NCBI RefSeq assembly: GCF_907164915.1
Contig: NC_061863.1
Location: 24,409,710-24,473,709, forward strand
DNA: 64,000 nucleotides
From: Impatiens glandulifera
Lineage: Eukaryota > Streptophyta > Magnoliopsida > Ericales > Balsaminaceae
Direction of reading: 5' to 3'
This document shows, in pieces, positions 25,287 through 35,949 of this stretch. Every line of letters starts with the position of its first letter. The stretch's first letter is position 1. The notes under the pieces were generated by a model. That model ran no database searches. It saw only the letters and a program-made list of their open reading frames with translations, and was not told the DNA's origin. The translations under genes and the position numbers were made by a program.

Positions 25287-25611
25287 ATGCTAACTTTTAA
25301 AGTGTTCGTATTGCCGGGTCGAGTGTTGTGGTTATATATATATATATATATATATGAGAGTAAATGGTTAAAAATAAAATTAAAAATTCTATATGTATGT
25401 TTCGAACTTACAACCTAACAAAACAAGTATAACACTTAAGAAACTATGCTAATAACACTTTATATTTTAAATTCAACTCCAAATTAGATGAATGCGAGAT
25501 ATTTTAACAGTATAAGTTCAACTTTTTAACTAACTAACTAACTAATCTATTTATATATAATGATGCTTAATTTTTAAAGTGTTCGGATTGCCAAGTCGAA
25601 AACTATGGTTA

Positions 25612-25672
<61 letters not shown>

Positions 25673-25810
25673 TAAATGGATACTTGGGTTGGATTGTGGG
25701 TTGACCCGCCCATAAACTTAAAACGATTAAAAATAAAATTAAAAATATTATATGTATGTTTCGAACTTGCAACCTAACAAAACAAGTACAACCCTTTAAC
25801 CAAGTGTAAT
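24951..25810 (+). repeat. Three diverged tandem units with TA tracts (copy A)
   Basis: Units begin at about 24951, 25286 and 25562 with GATGCTTAATTTTTAAAGTG or close variants. They share the order CCGGGTCGA, a TA run or ATATAT, GGGTTGACCCGCCCATAAAC, TATGTATGTTTCGAACTTGC, ACAAAACAAGTACAA, AATAACACTTTAT. GTTTCGAACTTGCAACC resembles an inverted Pol III B box. The TA runs (about 25241, 25333 and 25616) differ in length from copy B. Confidence 0.8.
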
Positions 25811-27050
25811 TGTGATGTGGTTTGCCGATGAATAATAAGCCGATATCAATTGAAAGTGATTAAAAAATATGAGTCAAACATTTGATTGACCAAAGTGTGA
25901 GGTCACAATATTAAATACTAAAAAATATGAATCAAATATTTTATTCACCAAATTGAAAGTGTTAGGTCACGAGATGAGAGATTCATTCGGAAAAAATATG
26001 TGATGAGATATGTGAGAAAATAATTAGTTGTTTTACCGAAATGAATAAAATGTTAAACGAGAGCGTTCTATTTTTTATTTTAATATATTATTCGTGATTT
26101 ATTAAGTATTTTAAACATTGAATACATATTATTATTATTATTTTTTATTAAATTTATTTTATTTATATTTGTATCCGTTTGAATCACACCGGAATCTTTT
26201 TAGTTAAAACTAAAGTTACGAATGTAAAAAAAAATAAGAAAATAATAAAAAGGAAGCAATTCCTAAGGAGAATACTATTTTTTATTTTATTTAAAAATGT
26301 ATTTAAAAATGTTATTTTTTAGAAAGGTTCTTTTGTAGACCTTTCCAAGAAAGAAAAGTTTATTGGAGCTAGTCGGAAAACCATAACTCTTCTTTGTAAA
26401 ATTGTAATTAGCGCATTTTTGACCAATTTGGTTTGGCTTCATGTTAAAAGCTCCTCACATCTCGTAGAAGTCGAAATATACAAATAAAGGCAGCCTAAAT
26501 CTATTCCTAAAGTAGTTATGATAAAACAAATGAAACTAAGCTAATTTTATCAACATTCAAAGAACATGCATATATTGACCAAATAAATGTTTAAATATCG
26601 TTTCGAACATATTTAATAACATGCATGTAATCGAATCATCAAAAGAGACCAAACTCAAATTCTTGAAAAATAAATTTTATTCCCAATTCGAATTACATCA
26701 ATATATATGATGTTTACAATTGATCAGTAGATTTCTTAGAAGATCTTTAAAGCTTTTTTAGATGCCTACTAAAGTCTTAACTAACTCGCTTTGAAAATCA
26801 CAAACTCCGAAAAAACTTCAAAACGCTCTATTGACGGATCGAATAGAAGTTATTTTCGTAGTTCGATAATATGTATTAAAATAATCAAGATCAAGTTTTA
26901 CAACACGTAGTGCTTTATAACAATTATTCATTTCTTGATTAATGAATATATGTTAGATATATTAATTACAAATATAACTTAATCATAAAAAAAGGTGATT
27001 AATTTCTTTATTAATTGAAAAGCAATTGAAAAATAAATATAGGATATAAT
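25811..27050. other. Noncoding DNA between the tandem repeats and the peptide gene
   Basis: To about 26462 it is shared with copy B. Beyond that only copy A is visible. Short direct repeats such as AAAATATGAATCAAATATTT occur around 25860-25950. No gene was seen. Confidence 0.5.
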
Positions 27051-27056
27051 TTTATT
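27051..27056 (-). terminator. AATAAA polyadenylation signal of the peptide gene
   Basis: Plus-strand TTTATT reads AATAAA on the minus strand, about 47 bp after the stop codon of the cysteine-rich peptide gene, a normal distance. Confidence 0.55.
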
Positions 27057-27102
27057 CATGTAATCAATTAATGCAATGCATAATGTAATAGATTACAATT
27101 GA

Positions 27103-27556
27103 CTAACAAGCGCCGATCGTTAGACAAGCACTATGATTATCAAAACATCTACGATTCAATGGATTACCGGGCCTTCTACAACAACTACATCCAAATTCAT
27201 AATAACGATTATAAGGTTCAGGACATGGGTCATAATCCACGCAAAAATCAATTTGATTTGTTGAGTCCATCTTATCATCTGCAATTTATTATATAAAATC
27301 ATAATTAAAGATAATAAATACAAATATATATTATTTAAAAATATTAAAATAATAATAATATTGTACCTTTTATTTCTTCTGTAATATTATTAACCTCATT
27401 AGCTTGAACAACATTTTTTATTGTGATCACTACAGTCATAATAAAAATATTTAATCTTTAATCAAATATAAAATTTTAAACATTTATATATTTATGATTT
27501 ATGTACATACCAGAAAAAAGAAAGAGGACAAAGAATGCCGCAAATCTTTTCTGCAT
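27103..27556 (-). CDS. Secreted cysteine-rich peptide, three exons
   Basis: Minus-strand exons are 27556-27511, 27429-27367 and 27278-27103, joined by GT-AG introns of 81 and 88 bp, both in phase 1. The product is 94 aa. It starts MQKRFAAFFVLFLFS, a basic then hydrophobic signal sequence, with a likely cleavage after VQA at residue 25. The mature part has an acidic, Asn-rich spacer with a possible glycosylation site (NIT) and a basic C-terminal domain with eight cysteines, spaced C-x5-C-x11-C-x1-CC-x10-C-x6-C-x5-C, ending in a terminal Cys. Even cysteine number, secretion signal and small size fit plant cysteine-rich peptides used in defence or reproduction, but the spacing is not the classic defensin or lipid-transfer pattern and I do not recognise the family. 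TATA box, splice sites and AATAAA all agree. The frame is intact. Confidence 0.7.
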
Positions 27557-27620
27557 ATTGAATAAATATTTTTTTCTTTTTTGAGGGAAGATAGTTTATA
27601 TCAAATATGACCCTATATTA

Positions 27621-27633
27621 AGCTTTTTATAGT
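27621..27633 (-). promoter_or_regulatory. TATA box of the peptide gene
   Basis: The minus strand reads ACTATAAAAAGCT, a textbook plant TATA box about 65-75 bp before the start codon at 27556. That leaves room for a short leader. Confidence 0.65.
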
Positions 27634-27718
27634 TTCACTTATCTTATGTATGTAATAATTTAAAATATTTTCTCATTAATTTATATATCTAAAAAAACAA
27701 CTTTTTTGAAAAGTATAC

Positions 27719-27817
27719 ATTTTGACCTAATGATAATCACTTTTGATTGTCAAAGTGAAAAGTTTATGTAATTTCATTTGTGTTTGGTATGAAAGTGTAA
27801 TGAAAAGGATATAAAAA

Positions 27818-27901
<84 letters not shown>

Positions 27902-28000
27902 TTTTTATATCCTTTTCATTACACTTTCATACCAAGCACAAATAAAATTACATACACTTTTCACTTTGACAATCAAAAGTGATTATTATTAGGTCAAAAT
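27719..28000. mobile_element. Hairpin MITE with long TA loop
   Basis: The left arm 27719-27819 (ATTTTGACCTAATGATAATC...GGATATAAAAAGTA) and the right arm 27901-28000 are near-perfect reverse complements of about 100 bp, joined by about 80 bp of TA repeats. No coding sequence. It sits about 90 bp upstream of the TATA box of the peptide gene. Confidence 0.85.
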
Positions 28001-28022
28001 ATGAATAAAAAGGTCAATGTAT

Positions 28023-28110
28023 ATTTTGACATAATGATAATCACTTTTGATTGTTAAAGTGAAAAGTTTATGTAACTTTATTTGTGTTTGGTATGAAAAG
28101 GATATAAAAA

Positions 28111-28191
<81 letters not shown>
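28023..28191 (+). mobile_element. Half copy of the same MITE with TA tract
   Basis: ATTTTGACATAATGATAATC and the following 90 bp repeat the left arm of the element at 27719 in direct orientation, again running into about 80 bp of TA. The opposite arm is missing. Confidence 0.85.
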
Positions 28192-28195
<4 letters not shown>

Positions 28196-29745
28196 TCATT
28201 TGGATATTGGAATTATTTTAAAATAATATTTTCAGTTAACTATGTAATAATCATCTCCGTCATTACTGCTTTAACCAATCTAATCTACATATGTCAAGGG
28301 CTACTTAACCCATCCAATAGCATCTAGGTGGAAAATGACTGTACCACAAAATATAAAAATATCAATATTTTTTATATATAAAAGAAAAAAAGAAAGTAAT
28401 ATTATATCGAAATTATTAATAACATAAATGTACAATATTTTCAAAATTTCCGTAATAACGAAATAACATTTATTTAAAAAAAATATAAATATATAATATT
28501 TATTAAAAAAATAAAATATGATTAATATAATTATAAATATTTATACTTAATTTCTATTTAAGCAAAATTAAACGGTCATTACTAAATTAATGAATTTTCA
28601 TAAATTTATTTTTTTCGACAATATTTGAGACTCAAATTTTAACGTATTTATTTTGTCTCTAAACTTAATATATATATTTTTTATAAATAAATTTGATTTT
28701 AATTCAGTTATAGATAAATAAATTTTAAAAATTATATCAAAATATAATTATACGACAATATTAAAAAAAATCTTATTATAGAAAAATATAATAAACTTCG
28801 ACTAATCAAGAAAATTGAAAAGAGTTTTTTTTTTATTAATTATGTATAAATTAATTAATACTATTTTAATTTAATATGTATATTATAATATATAAAAACA
28901 TTTCAGAAGATAATTTTATTAAAATTTATTTAGAATCCTTCTCTCAACCCCTCCTTAATCTAATTGAAGACTATATTTATGTTTTTTTAATTTAATTTTA
29001 ATTTTTTAAACTAAATTTTATTTATAATATTTTATAATCTCTAAATATGTTGAATTCTTAAAAAAAATAAAATTTATTTTATAATAAATATTTTAATTTT
29101 TAATTTTGTCTAACGTATATAATAACAATACTAAATTGATTTTGTGTAAGTTAAATATTTTTTAGGTATCAACGGTATAATACTGATACAGTACTGAAAT
29201 TATGATATATTAAAATCAAGGTATATATCAAAATTAAGGTACGATAAATAGATTTTCCTATATCAAAATTTTCGATTATATATAAAATGAAATAAAAAAA
29301 TTAAAATATACAAAACAAACCGACTCACCCAACCCTGCGTAGGAAAAACAATTATTTTGAAAATTGTTTTAGTCATCAACCCGACTTTTTGGACGTACTT
29401 CGGTCTGACCGGTTTGAATTTTTTCTTTTTAAATTTTTAAAAAAAAAAATATAAGTACATTGTATATATAATCAGTTAGATATATAAAAAATAATCAAAT
29501 AAATTCTAATTAAACTCAATAATTTATTAAATTAATATTATACCAAATATTCATAATTCCATACCATCAAAATAAAAATATCCAGAATTCCCTACAATAA
29601 AAATAGAAATCACATCAAATATCTATAATTCCATACAATCAAAACAACGATAATACTAAATATCCATAATTCTCTACAATCAAAAGTTCAAAACAACAAT
29701 CACACCAAATATACTTATAATAAGTCAACAACAAAAACAACATTG
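28192..29745. other. AT-rich intergenic DNA
   Basis: No gene or recognisable element. Short similar phrases (CCATACAATCAAAA, CCAAATATCCATAATTC) repeat loosely at 29540-29700. Composition is extremely AT-rich. Confidence 0.5.
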
Positions 29746-29756
29746 TCAACATCAAA

Positions 29757-31689
29757 TGTTTAATCCAAATATAAAAGATACCAACCACGATATTGAACAT
29801 TCAAATCATATGGTTCTTCTCGTAGAAATAGTTGTGTTAGCCAATCTTCACTCTCCCAATCTGTTCCAGCAACAAGAATTGTCGAAATATCATCTTTATA
29901 TAATATTTAACAATATTAGTAAGTTAATAGTTTTACATTGAAGAATATCTCAATATCATAAATTCACAATATGAGAAATATTACAAACCTATAATGAGAA
30001 ACAAACCTACTCCTACATTTTCATCTTGTTTTTCAGCACAAACGGGTGCTTCCTCTAACATTGTTTCTAATTCATTTATACCAATATATGCTTCTAGTTC
30101 TCGCTCAATGATCTAAAATTCCGGCTTATCAAATGATTCATAATTAATAGTATCATATGATTGTCTTGTACGTTTGCACCTACAATTTAAAACATTTTTT
30201 AGTAATAACATAAGATATTCATTAAGTCATTAATTTTTTTACAATAAATTCATACATATTCTACAAACGTAAGTTATAATGAATATATACCAAGTCATTA
30301 AGTCTTTCATGCTCTAGTCTGTTTCTCTGTATTGAATGAACCCAATTAAATGTGCTCCATTTAGGTTCACAACTTGAGGAAGATGTTGTTTGACTGAGAA
30401 ATCTAATTGCGAACATTTGAAAAGTTGGGGTACTTCCTCCAAATGACTTCCACCATGCATCTGTTAAAATTGATATTCAATTATCCATAATAGATAAAAA
30501 TAAAAGATAAAATGATTTCTATATATACCAAAGTTATGAATTATATACAAAATTTGTAAGAACCCAGACTTAAAGACTTCAACATATCCAATGTCATGTC
30601 ATGTGTAAAAGATGATAATCTGCAATTTTTAAAGTGTTCAATTTCATAAAATAATATTTTCCCATCTATCTTGACTATCATCTTTTGAAGGGTTGCAAAA
30701 TTAAGTATAACTTGAATAAAAATTTGTTTCTTGTAGTAATTGTCCTAATAATACTGAAATGCGGGATTCAATTGACATGCTAGTATGTGAATAGGTTAAT
30801 AAAACATACCTCTCCACCTAGCCTCGATGATATCGGTATAAGGCTTGTAAAGTCTCTTTTTGTTCAAAAATATATCCTTCATTGCTTTACGTGCTCTACG
30901 CATGCCTTCATAGACATATCCCATTACAAGATTATCATCAGCGTTACAAATTCTCAATAGATACATCAATGGAGCCATAAATTTCATAGTAATCACAACA
31001 TTGATCTAAACCTTGTAATCCAATACAATTTGTTTCAGTTTTATACCCTTTGACATCCTCAAATATTTTGAGTAATCTTGAGATACGACCAAAGCTTCCA
31101 AGTCTATCATGTGATCATTAAAACTTTGAAGTGTTATAAAAGTAGTAACAAAGTGTGTAGCACCGGGTCTAACAATCTAATTCCAACCGGAACATTGCCT
31201 CAACCAATTTAGAGTCAATTTGTGATTGTACACAAAGATATTAATCTTAGACCTCAAATTAGTTGTCATTTTCATCAAAGGCATCTCACAAATGTCCTTA
31301 GAAATTAAATCGGTGCAATGTGTAGCACATGGAAACCAAAAAATGGTCATATACTTTTCACTCAATAATTTACCAGCTTCCTTATAGTTAGCTCCATTAT
31401 TAGTCACTAATTGAACAACATCGTCAACACTCGTTCACTCAACAATCTCAGAAAATAAGTTGCACAATGTTGAAGCATCTGAGATGAAACCTGATGCATC
31501 AACATACTTGACAATTATAATCTATTTAGGACAATAAACTAAAAAAATGATTAAAGACCTTTGTCTATTGTACTTCCAACCATCTGTCATAATTGTGCAT
31601 CATTGTCCTTCCAATATTTTCTATAATCCTCAATAATCAACTTCACTAATTTTTTGGTATCTCTCAACAATCCAAAATGCAAAGCATGA
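29757..31689 (-). pseudogene. hAT-superfamily transposase, decayed and interrupted
   Basis: On the minus strand, in order: a DUF659-like segment with IMTDGW-type remnant, VYCPK and VTNNGANYKEAGKLL (31440-31385), then FPCATHCTDLISKDI. A middle segment has GYVYEGMRRARKAMKDIF and IIEARWRGMF (30960-30800). The C-terminal dimerisation region follows with FAIRFLSQTTSSSSCEPKW and HSIQRNRLEHERL (30420-30305). After a probable intron, an acidic tail continues (to about 30010), and a further possible last exon lies at 29757-29890. Stops and frameshifts break it. The N-terminal BED-finger part is missing: the frame ends at 31689, where a copia LTR begins, so the retroelement probably landed in the gene. 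Confidence 0.8.
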
Positions 31690-32400
31690 TGTTAGGATCA
31701 ATGTCGACTATATAGAGAGGGGGTCTGAGTATAGTTGACAACATAACACTTTCGATTCGATTTTAATCCTCTTAGAGATTGAGAATTTGTTTTTATTCTT
31801 CACAAATCTTCGCAAGCTCTTGAACGGAATCAAGTGTGGAAATGCTTACTCAATTTGAAACGGAAGATAAATGATTGAGCGATACGGAAAGTAAATAACA
31901 CAAGGAGTTTTATGGATGTTCGTAGACAAAACTCCTACATCACCTCTTCTTCCTCAATATGAAGGATTTCACTAGAAGACTTTGATTTGTATAGCGCCTA
32001 CACAAACTCAGGACTTAATTGACCGCATATTCTGAACTCCTAGCACACACATGGTTGAATAAAACACTCTCTATTCAACTTACCGACACAAGGTAATTAC
32101 AACAAATTATAAATGATATTGGGTTCTCTAAATTGAATATACTTGTGCAAATTAAGTGAGAGAAAATCTGATTGACTTGATAAACTTTATCGACTTGAGA
32201 GAGCAAGAATCCAGAGTCAAGAGAACGAAAATTAGCATGTTCGTTGTTATGCTTTGATGCTCTATTTATATTGAAGACACATCAACGATCGAATCTTCTT
32301 CTTTGACACGTGTCAACTATCCCTTGGATGTACGCCAAGTGTATGGGAAAGTACACAAGAATATATTCGTTCTGTATGTGTGTGTTAGACTTGACAGAGT
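31690..32400 (-). mobile_element. Truncated 3' LTR of a copia element (element 3)
   Basis: TGTTAGGATCAATGTCGACT at 31690 starts a block that parallels 34228-34895 for about 650 bp and then diverges near 32360. On the minus strand TATAAATAGAGC at about 32259-32270 is a good TATA box. The U3 part with the repeat array present in the partner LTR is lacking. Confidence 0.7.
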
Positions 32401-32405
32401 TCCTT

Positions 32406-34174
32406 CTAACTAGACGGGTTAGTTGTCCTATTTCTAGGTTTCAGCCAACTTGACATCTGATCAATAGGCTGATCATATCTCATTTCCTTTTTAATTCTAA
32501 AATCCTCACAGTTTTGATCAGATGTACTGTCAATTAAGTTGCCCTTGACGAAACTAATAGATTGAAGTTTGCCTTTTGCTGGGTTTAAATGTTTGCACGG
32601 GTTGGTTGGATTGCCTTCAACAAATCCCAAACCAAATTTACATCCGGTTGGACGTTGTTGTTCAAGTATTTTCTTGAGGGCACTCTAGACCTCGTTCATT
32701 AGCTGATCACATAACTTTATCTCTGATTATTAAGAGATAAGATATGAACTGTTCCCTTGAGCTTATCATTCTAGGATGTTAACTCGTTTATTTTCTCTTC
32801 CAAAACCTTTATGTCGTTATTCTAAGTTGAAAGCCTGGGGTTGTTACTTTGGGTTTTCGAAATCATTTCGTTCAATAGATTTGACAGATTCTTGTACTCA
32901 ATGACTATGTTATTGATTGCAGTAACCAAGTATTCTCTAGTGAATTTCTCAAATTTAAAGTGAAATATCTCGTTGTCATCTACTATGAAGCATCTGACGA
33001 TATCTTCATCATCGTTGCTTGAGGATGAGATGTACTCTGATTCGCTGTCAGCCCATTTTATTTTTCTTTCCTCAGCCATCAGAGCCTTCTGCTCTTTCTT
33101 GTTCTTCTTTTTAGACGACCTCATGTCGTCTCTCTTTGGCTTTCTGTAATTGTCCTTGAAATGATCTGGTTTATCATAGTTAAAACATTTTAAGTTAGTT
33201 GTAGAATTATATTTACTATCATTTCTATTAAAAGAAAAGTTAGATTGGTTCTTCCTCATTAATTTTCTAAACTTCTTGACAAACAGAACCATATCATCAC
33301 TGTTAATCTCTTCAGCAGATTTGGAAGATGAAGAAACGGGTGACTCCTTAGTAGTCACTAGAGATTTTGTCATAGTAGAAGTAGATGGTTCCTCTTCATT
33401 CCTTGAGTTTATTTCAAACTCATATGCTCTTAGATCAACAAATAGATCGTACAGCTCGATCTTGTTAAGGTATTTAGATTCTCTCATAGCCATTTTCTTG
33501 ATATCCCATTCTATGGGCAAAGCTCTCATAGCTTTGACAACAATCTCCCTGTTGCTATATATCTTCCCCAGTGTTGATAACGATCTTGTTAAGGTCTTTA
33601 GATTCTCTCATAGCCATTTTCTTGATATCCTATTCTATGGGCAAAACTCTCATAACTTTGACAACAACCTCCCTGTTGCTATATATCTTCCCTAGTGTTG
33701 ATAGCTCGATGACTATGTTGCTGAATCTTTCATCAAATTCATTCCTAGTCTCTCCTGAGCGCATCCTGATGTTGTCAAATTCTGTGTGGAAGCCATCAAC
33801 TTGTTCTCCTTTGTTTGCTCATTGCCTTTGCACAACTAAGTCAACTTATCCCAAATTTCTTTGGTAGAAGTATATGTGGTAATCTTGCTGAACATATTAC
33901 CGTCTAATGTCTTGTATAGGATATCTTTTTCCATATTGTCGAGGTTGTTCTTCCTCTTCTCTTCAGTGGTCCACTCAGACCTCAGTTTCTCCTTTATCAT
34001 AGGAGTGTTATCGGGGTTACTGGTGGAGCTGTCCTTCATTATCTTCATTGGGGCATCGGTGATGACATACCACATGTCATCATCTAAGGCATCGAAATGA
34101 GCTTGCATTCTTAGCTTCCAGTAATTATAGTTTTCCTTCGAGAACATTGGGATCCTGTTGAGAATAGTAGACAT
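32406..34174 (-). pseudogene. Copia gag without pol (element 3)
   Basis: The minus-strand gag begins MSTILNRIPMFSKENYNYWK at 34174, continues as a UBN2-type domain (RMQAHFDALDDDMWYVITD, STKEIWDKL), is then disrupted, and resumes at 33529 with MRALPIEWDIKKMAMRESK and a long Ser/Glu/Lys-rich tail. The zinc knuckle is ruined: CFNYDKPDHFKDNYRK lacks three of the four usual ligand positions except the first Cys and the His. A 124-bp tandem duplication (33458-33581 and 33582-33705) breaks the middle of gag. No protease, integrase or reverse transcriptase lies before the partial 3' LTR, so pol was lost or never present. Confidence 0.85.
33458..33705 (+). repeat. 124-bp tandem duplication inside gag
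   Basis: GATCTTGTTAAGGT at 33458 recurs at 33582 and the two units match with a few substitutions, ending AGTGTTGATA. It disrupts the gag frame. Confidence 0.9.
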
Positions 34175-34213
34175 GGTTCAGGAATCTGATAATGCTTGAG
34201 AATAGAAAGCCTT

Positions 34214-34225
34214 GCTCAAATACCA
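34214..34225 (-). other. Primer binding site of element 3
   Basis: Minus strand TGGTATTTGAGC, a variant of the initiator tRNA-Met complement, 2 bp from the LTR edge at 34228. Confidence 0.75.
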
Positions 34226-34227
34226 CT

Positions 34228-35260
34228 TGTTAGGATCAATGTTGACTATAGAGAGGGGGTTTGAGTATAGTGACAACTTAACACTTTCGATTCGAATTTT
34301 ATCCTATTAGAGATTAAAAATTTGTTTCTATTCTTCATAAATCTTCGCAAGCTCTTAAATGGAATCAAGTGCGGAAATGCTTGCTCGATTTGAAGCAACA
34401 GATAAACAATTGAGCGATATGGAAAGTAAATAACACAAGGAGTTTTATGGATGTTCGGGGACAAAACTCATACGTCATCCCTTCTTCCTGAACAAGAAGG
34501 ATTTTACTATAAGGCTTTTATTTGTATAGCGCCTACAAACACCTAGTCAGAAACCCAAGACTTAATTGATCGCCTGTTCTGAACTCCTAGCACACAATGT
34601 TGAACAGAACACCCTCTATTCAACTTACCCACACAAGGTAATAACAACAAATTATAAATGATACAGGGTTCTCTTATTAGCATATACTTGTGAAAAGTAA
34701 GTGAGAAAAAATCTGATTGACTTGATAAACTTGATCGAATTGAGAGAGCAAGAATCCAGAGTCAAGAGAACGAAAATCAGCATGTTCGCCGTTGGGCTTT
34801 GATGCTCTATTAATATTGAAGACACAACAACAGTCGAATCTTCTTTTTTGACACGTGTCAGCTATCCGTTGGATGTACGTCATGTGTACAGGAAGGTACA
34901 CAAGAATAAACTGATGAAATATTGAGTACGTGGCTCTTGAGCGGTTAAAGCTTGATAAGCAGATTGGGTATACAATTGATAATAGACGTTGCTGATAAGC
35001 TGATCAGATGGGTTAATGCTTCTTCAAACGGCTGCTGAAGTTTAGACATCGTCTTCTCGTGCACTACTTTAGAATAACGCGTCTGTTGTAGTTCAGACGT
35101 CGTCTGCTCGCGCGAGCACTACTTCAAACTTAACACGTCTGATGTAGTTCAGACGTCGTCTGCTTGCGCACTCTTTCAAACTAATGCGTATGTTGTAGTT
35201 CAGACGTCGTCTGCTCGCACACTTCAGATTACACGTCTGTTCGCGCTTTCTCAACACGTT
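34228..35260 (-). mobile_element. 5' LTR of element 3
   Basis: Begins TGTTAGGATCAATGTTGACT beside the PBS and parallels the partial LTR at 31690. It contains a degraded TATA region near 34806 and, upstream of it on the minus strand, the repeat array at 35040-35260. The outer end is uncertain; CTCAACA near 35256 is a possible terminus. A target duplication matching the 31685-31689 flank was not found. Confidence 0.65.
35040..35260. repeat. Tandem array with CAGACGTCGTCTG palindromes
   Basis: Four units of about 55 bp contain GTAGTTCAGACGTCGTCTGC followed by TCGCGC-type sequence and ACGTCTG. CAGACG-T-CGTCTG is a perfect palindrome made of AGAC/GTCT half-sites. Confidence 0.85.
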
Positions 35261-35945
35261 TGTTCGATTTTTATCAAACTCGTGGCTATAGAGATGTCAC
35301 TTTATTTCTTTTTAAAATAAGAAAATATTTTAGGCGCATGCACACCATAAATAAAGATTCATTCAAGTTCGGCGGTTGGTTACGTGATGTAAAGAACTCA
35401 CGGGCTATGTCCCAAAACGCCACTTGAGTCTTTACTAAGTCAATTTTTGGCATTTTAAAAATGTAGTTTACGATTTACTTTTTATGTTTTCCATTTTTTA
35501 TTTACCCTACGACTAAGATGATTTTTGTCCATTTTCTAGTGAATCCTGTGTGTTTTGTACAGCAAAATGAAATGAAAAATAAATGTACAAAAAAAACAAA
35601 AATAAGAATAACCTAAAACATAAAAATAAATCCTCATACAAGTGACCCTAAAGTTTAACAAGACTAAGAGCTTTAGTTATCTCATGCTAAGATTGATCTA
35701 TGTCTATTAATTTTAAGGTTTGAGTGAATCTTTATTTAGGGGTTAAAAGTTTTAGAGTTCAAATCAAATTGATGGAGATTTTTTTTATCTTTTTGATTTT
35801 TTAAGCATTTTATATTTTTGGTGTTTTGGAGTTTTAAATTGTATTTTAATTTAGACGTTAACCTAAAATCAAACAAAACTCAAACATACATCAAGTAAAC
35901 CAATAAAAACCAAAATAAAATACAAAGGAAAGGTGGTTTTTCTAA
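35261..35945. other. Unidentified DNA right of element 3
   Basis: A phrase GGGCTATGTCCCAAAACGCC (35402) and flanks look repeat-derived, but no LTR ends or coding motif were recognised. The remainder is AT-rich. Confidence 0.3.
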
Positions 35946-35949
35946 AACC

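Larger units (their letters stand above)
13345..26462 (+). repeat. Large segmental duplication, copy A
   Basis: The sequence from TGATAGGATC at 13345 to CTCACATCT at about 26462 reappears, in the same order and orientation, at 45286-64000. The match includes ordinary AT-rich DNA, a solo LTR, a broken copia element, a SINE-like unit and tandem repeats, so it is one duplicated block rather than separate transposon copies. Differences are mainly point changes, small indels, microsatellite length and insertions in copy B. The true right end is unknown because copy B leaves the window while still matching. The left boundary coincides with the edge of an LTR. Confidence 0.9.

Noticed and set aside
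27099..27296. A 65-aa plus-strand frame
   Set aside because: It is the antisense shadow of the third exon of the cysteine-rich peptide gene and has no features of its own.
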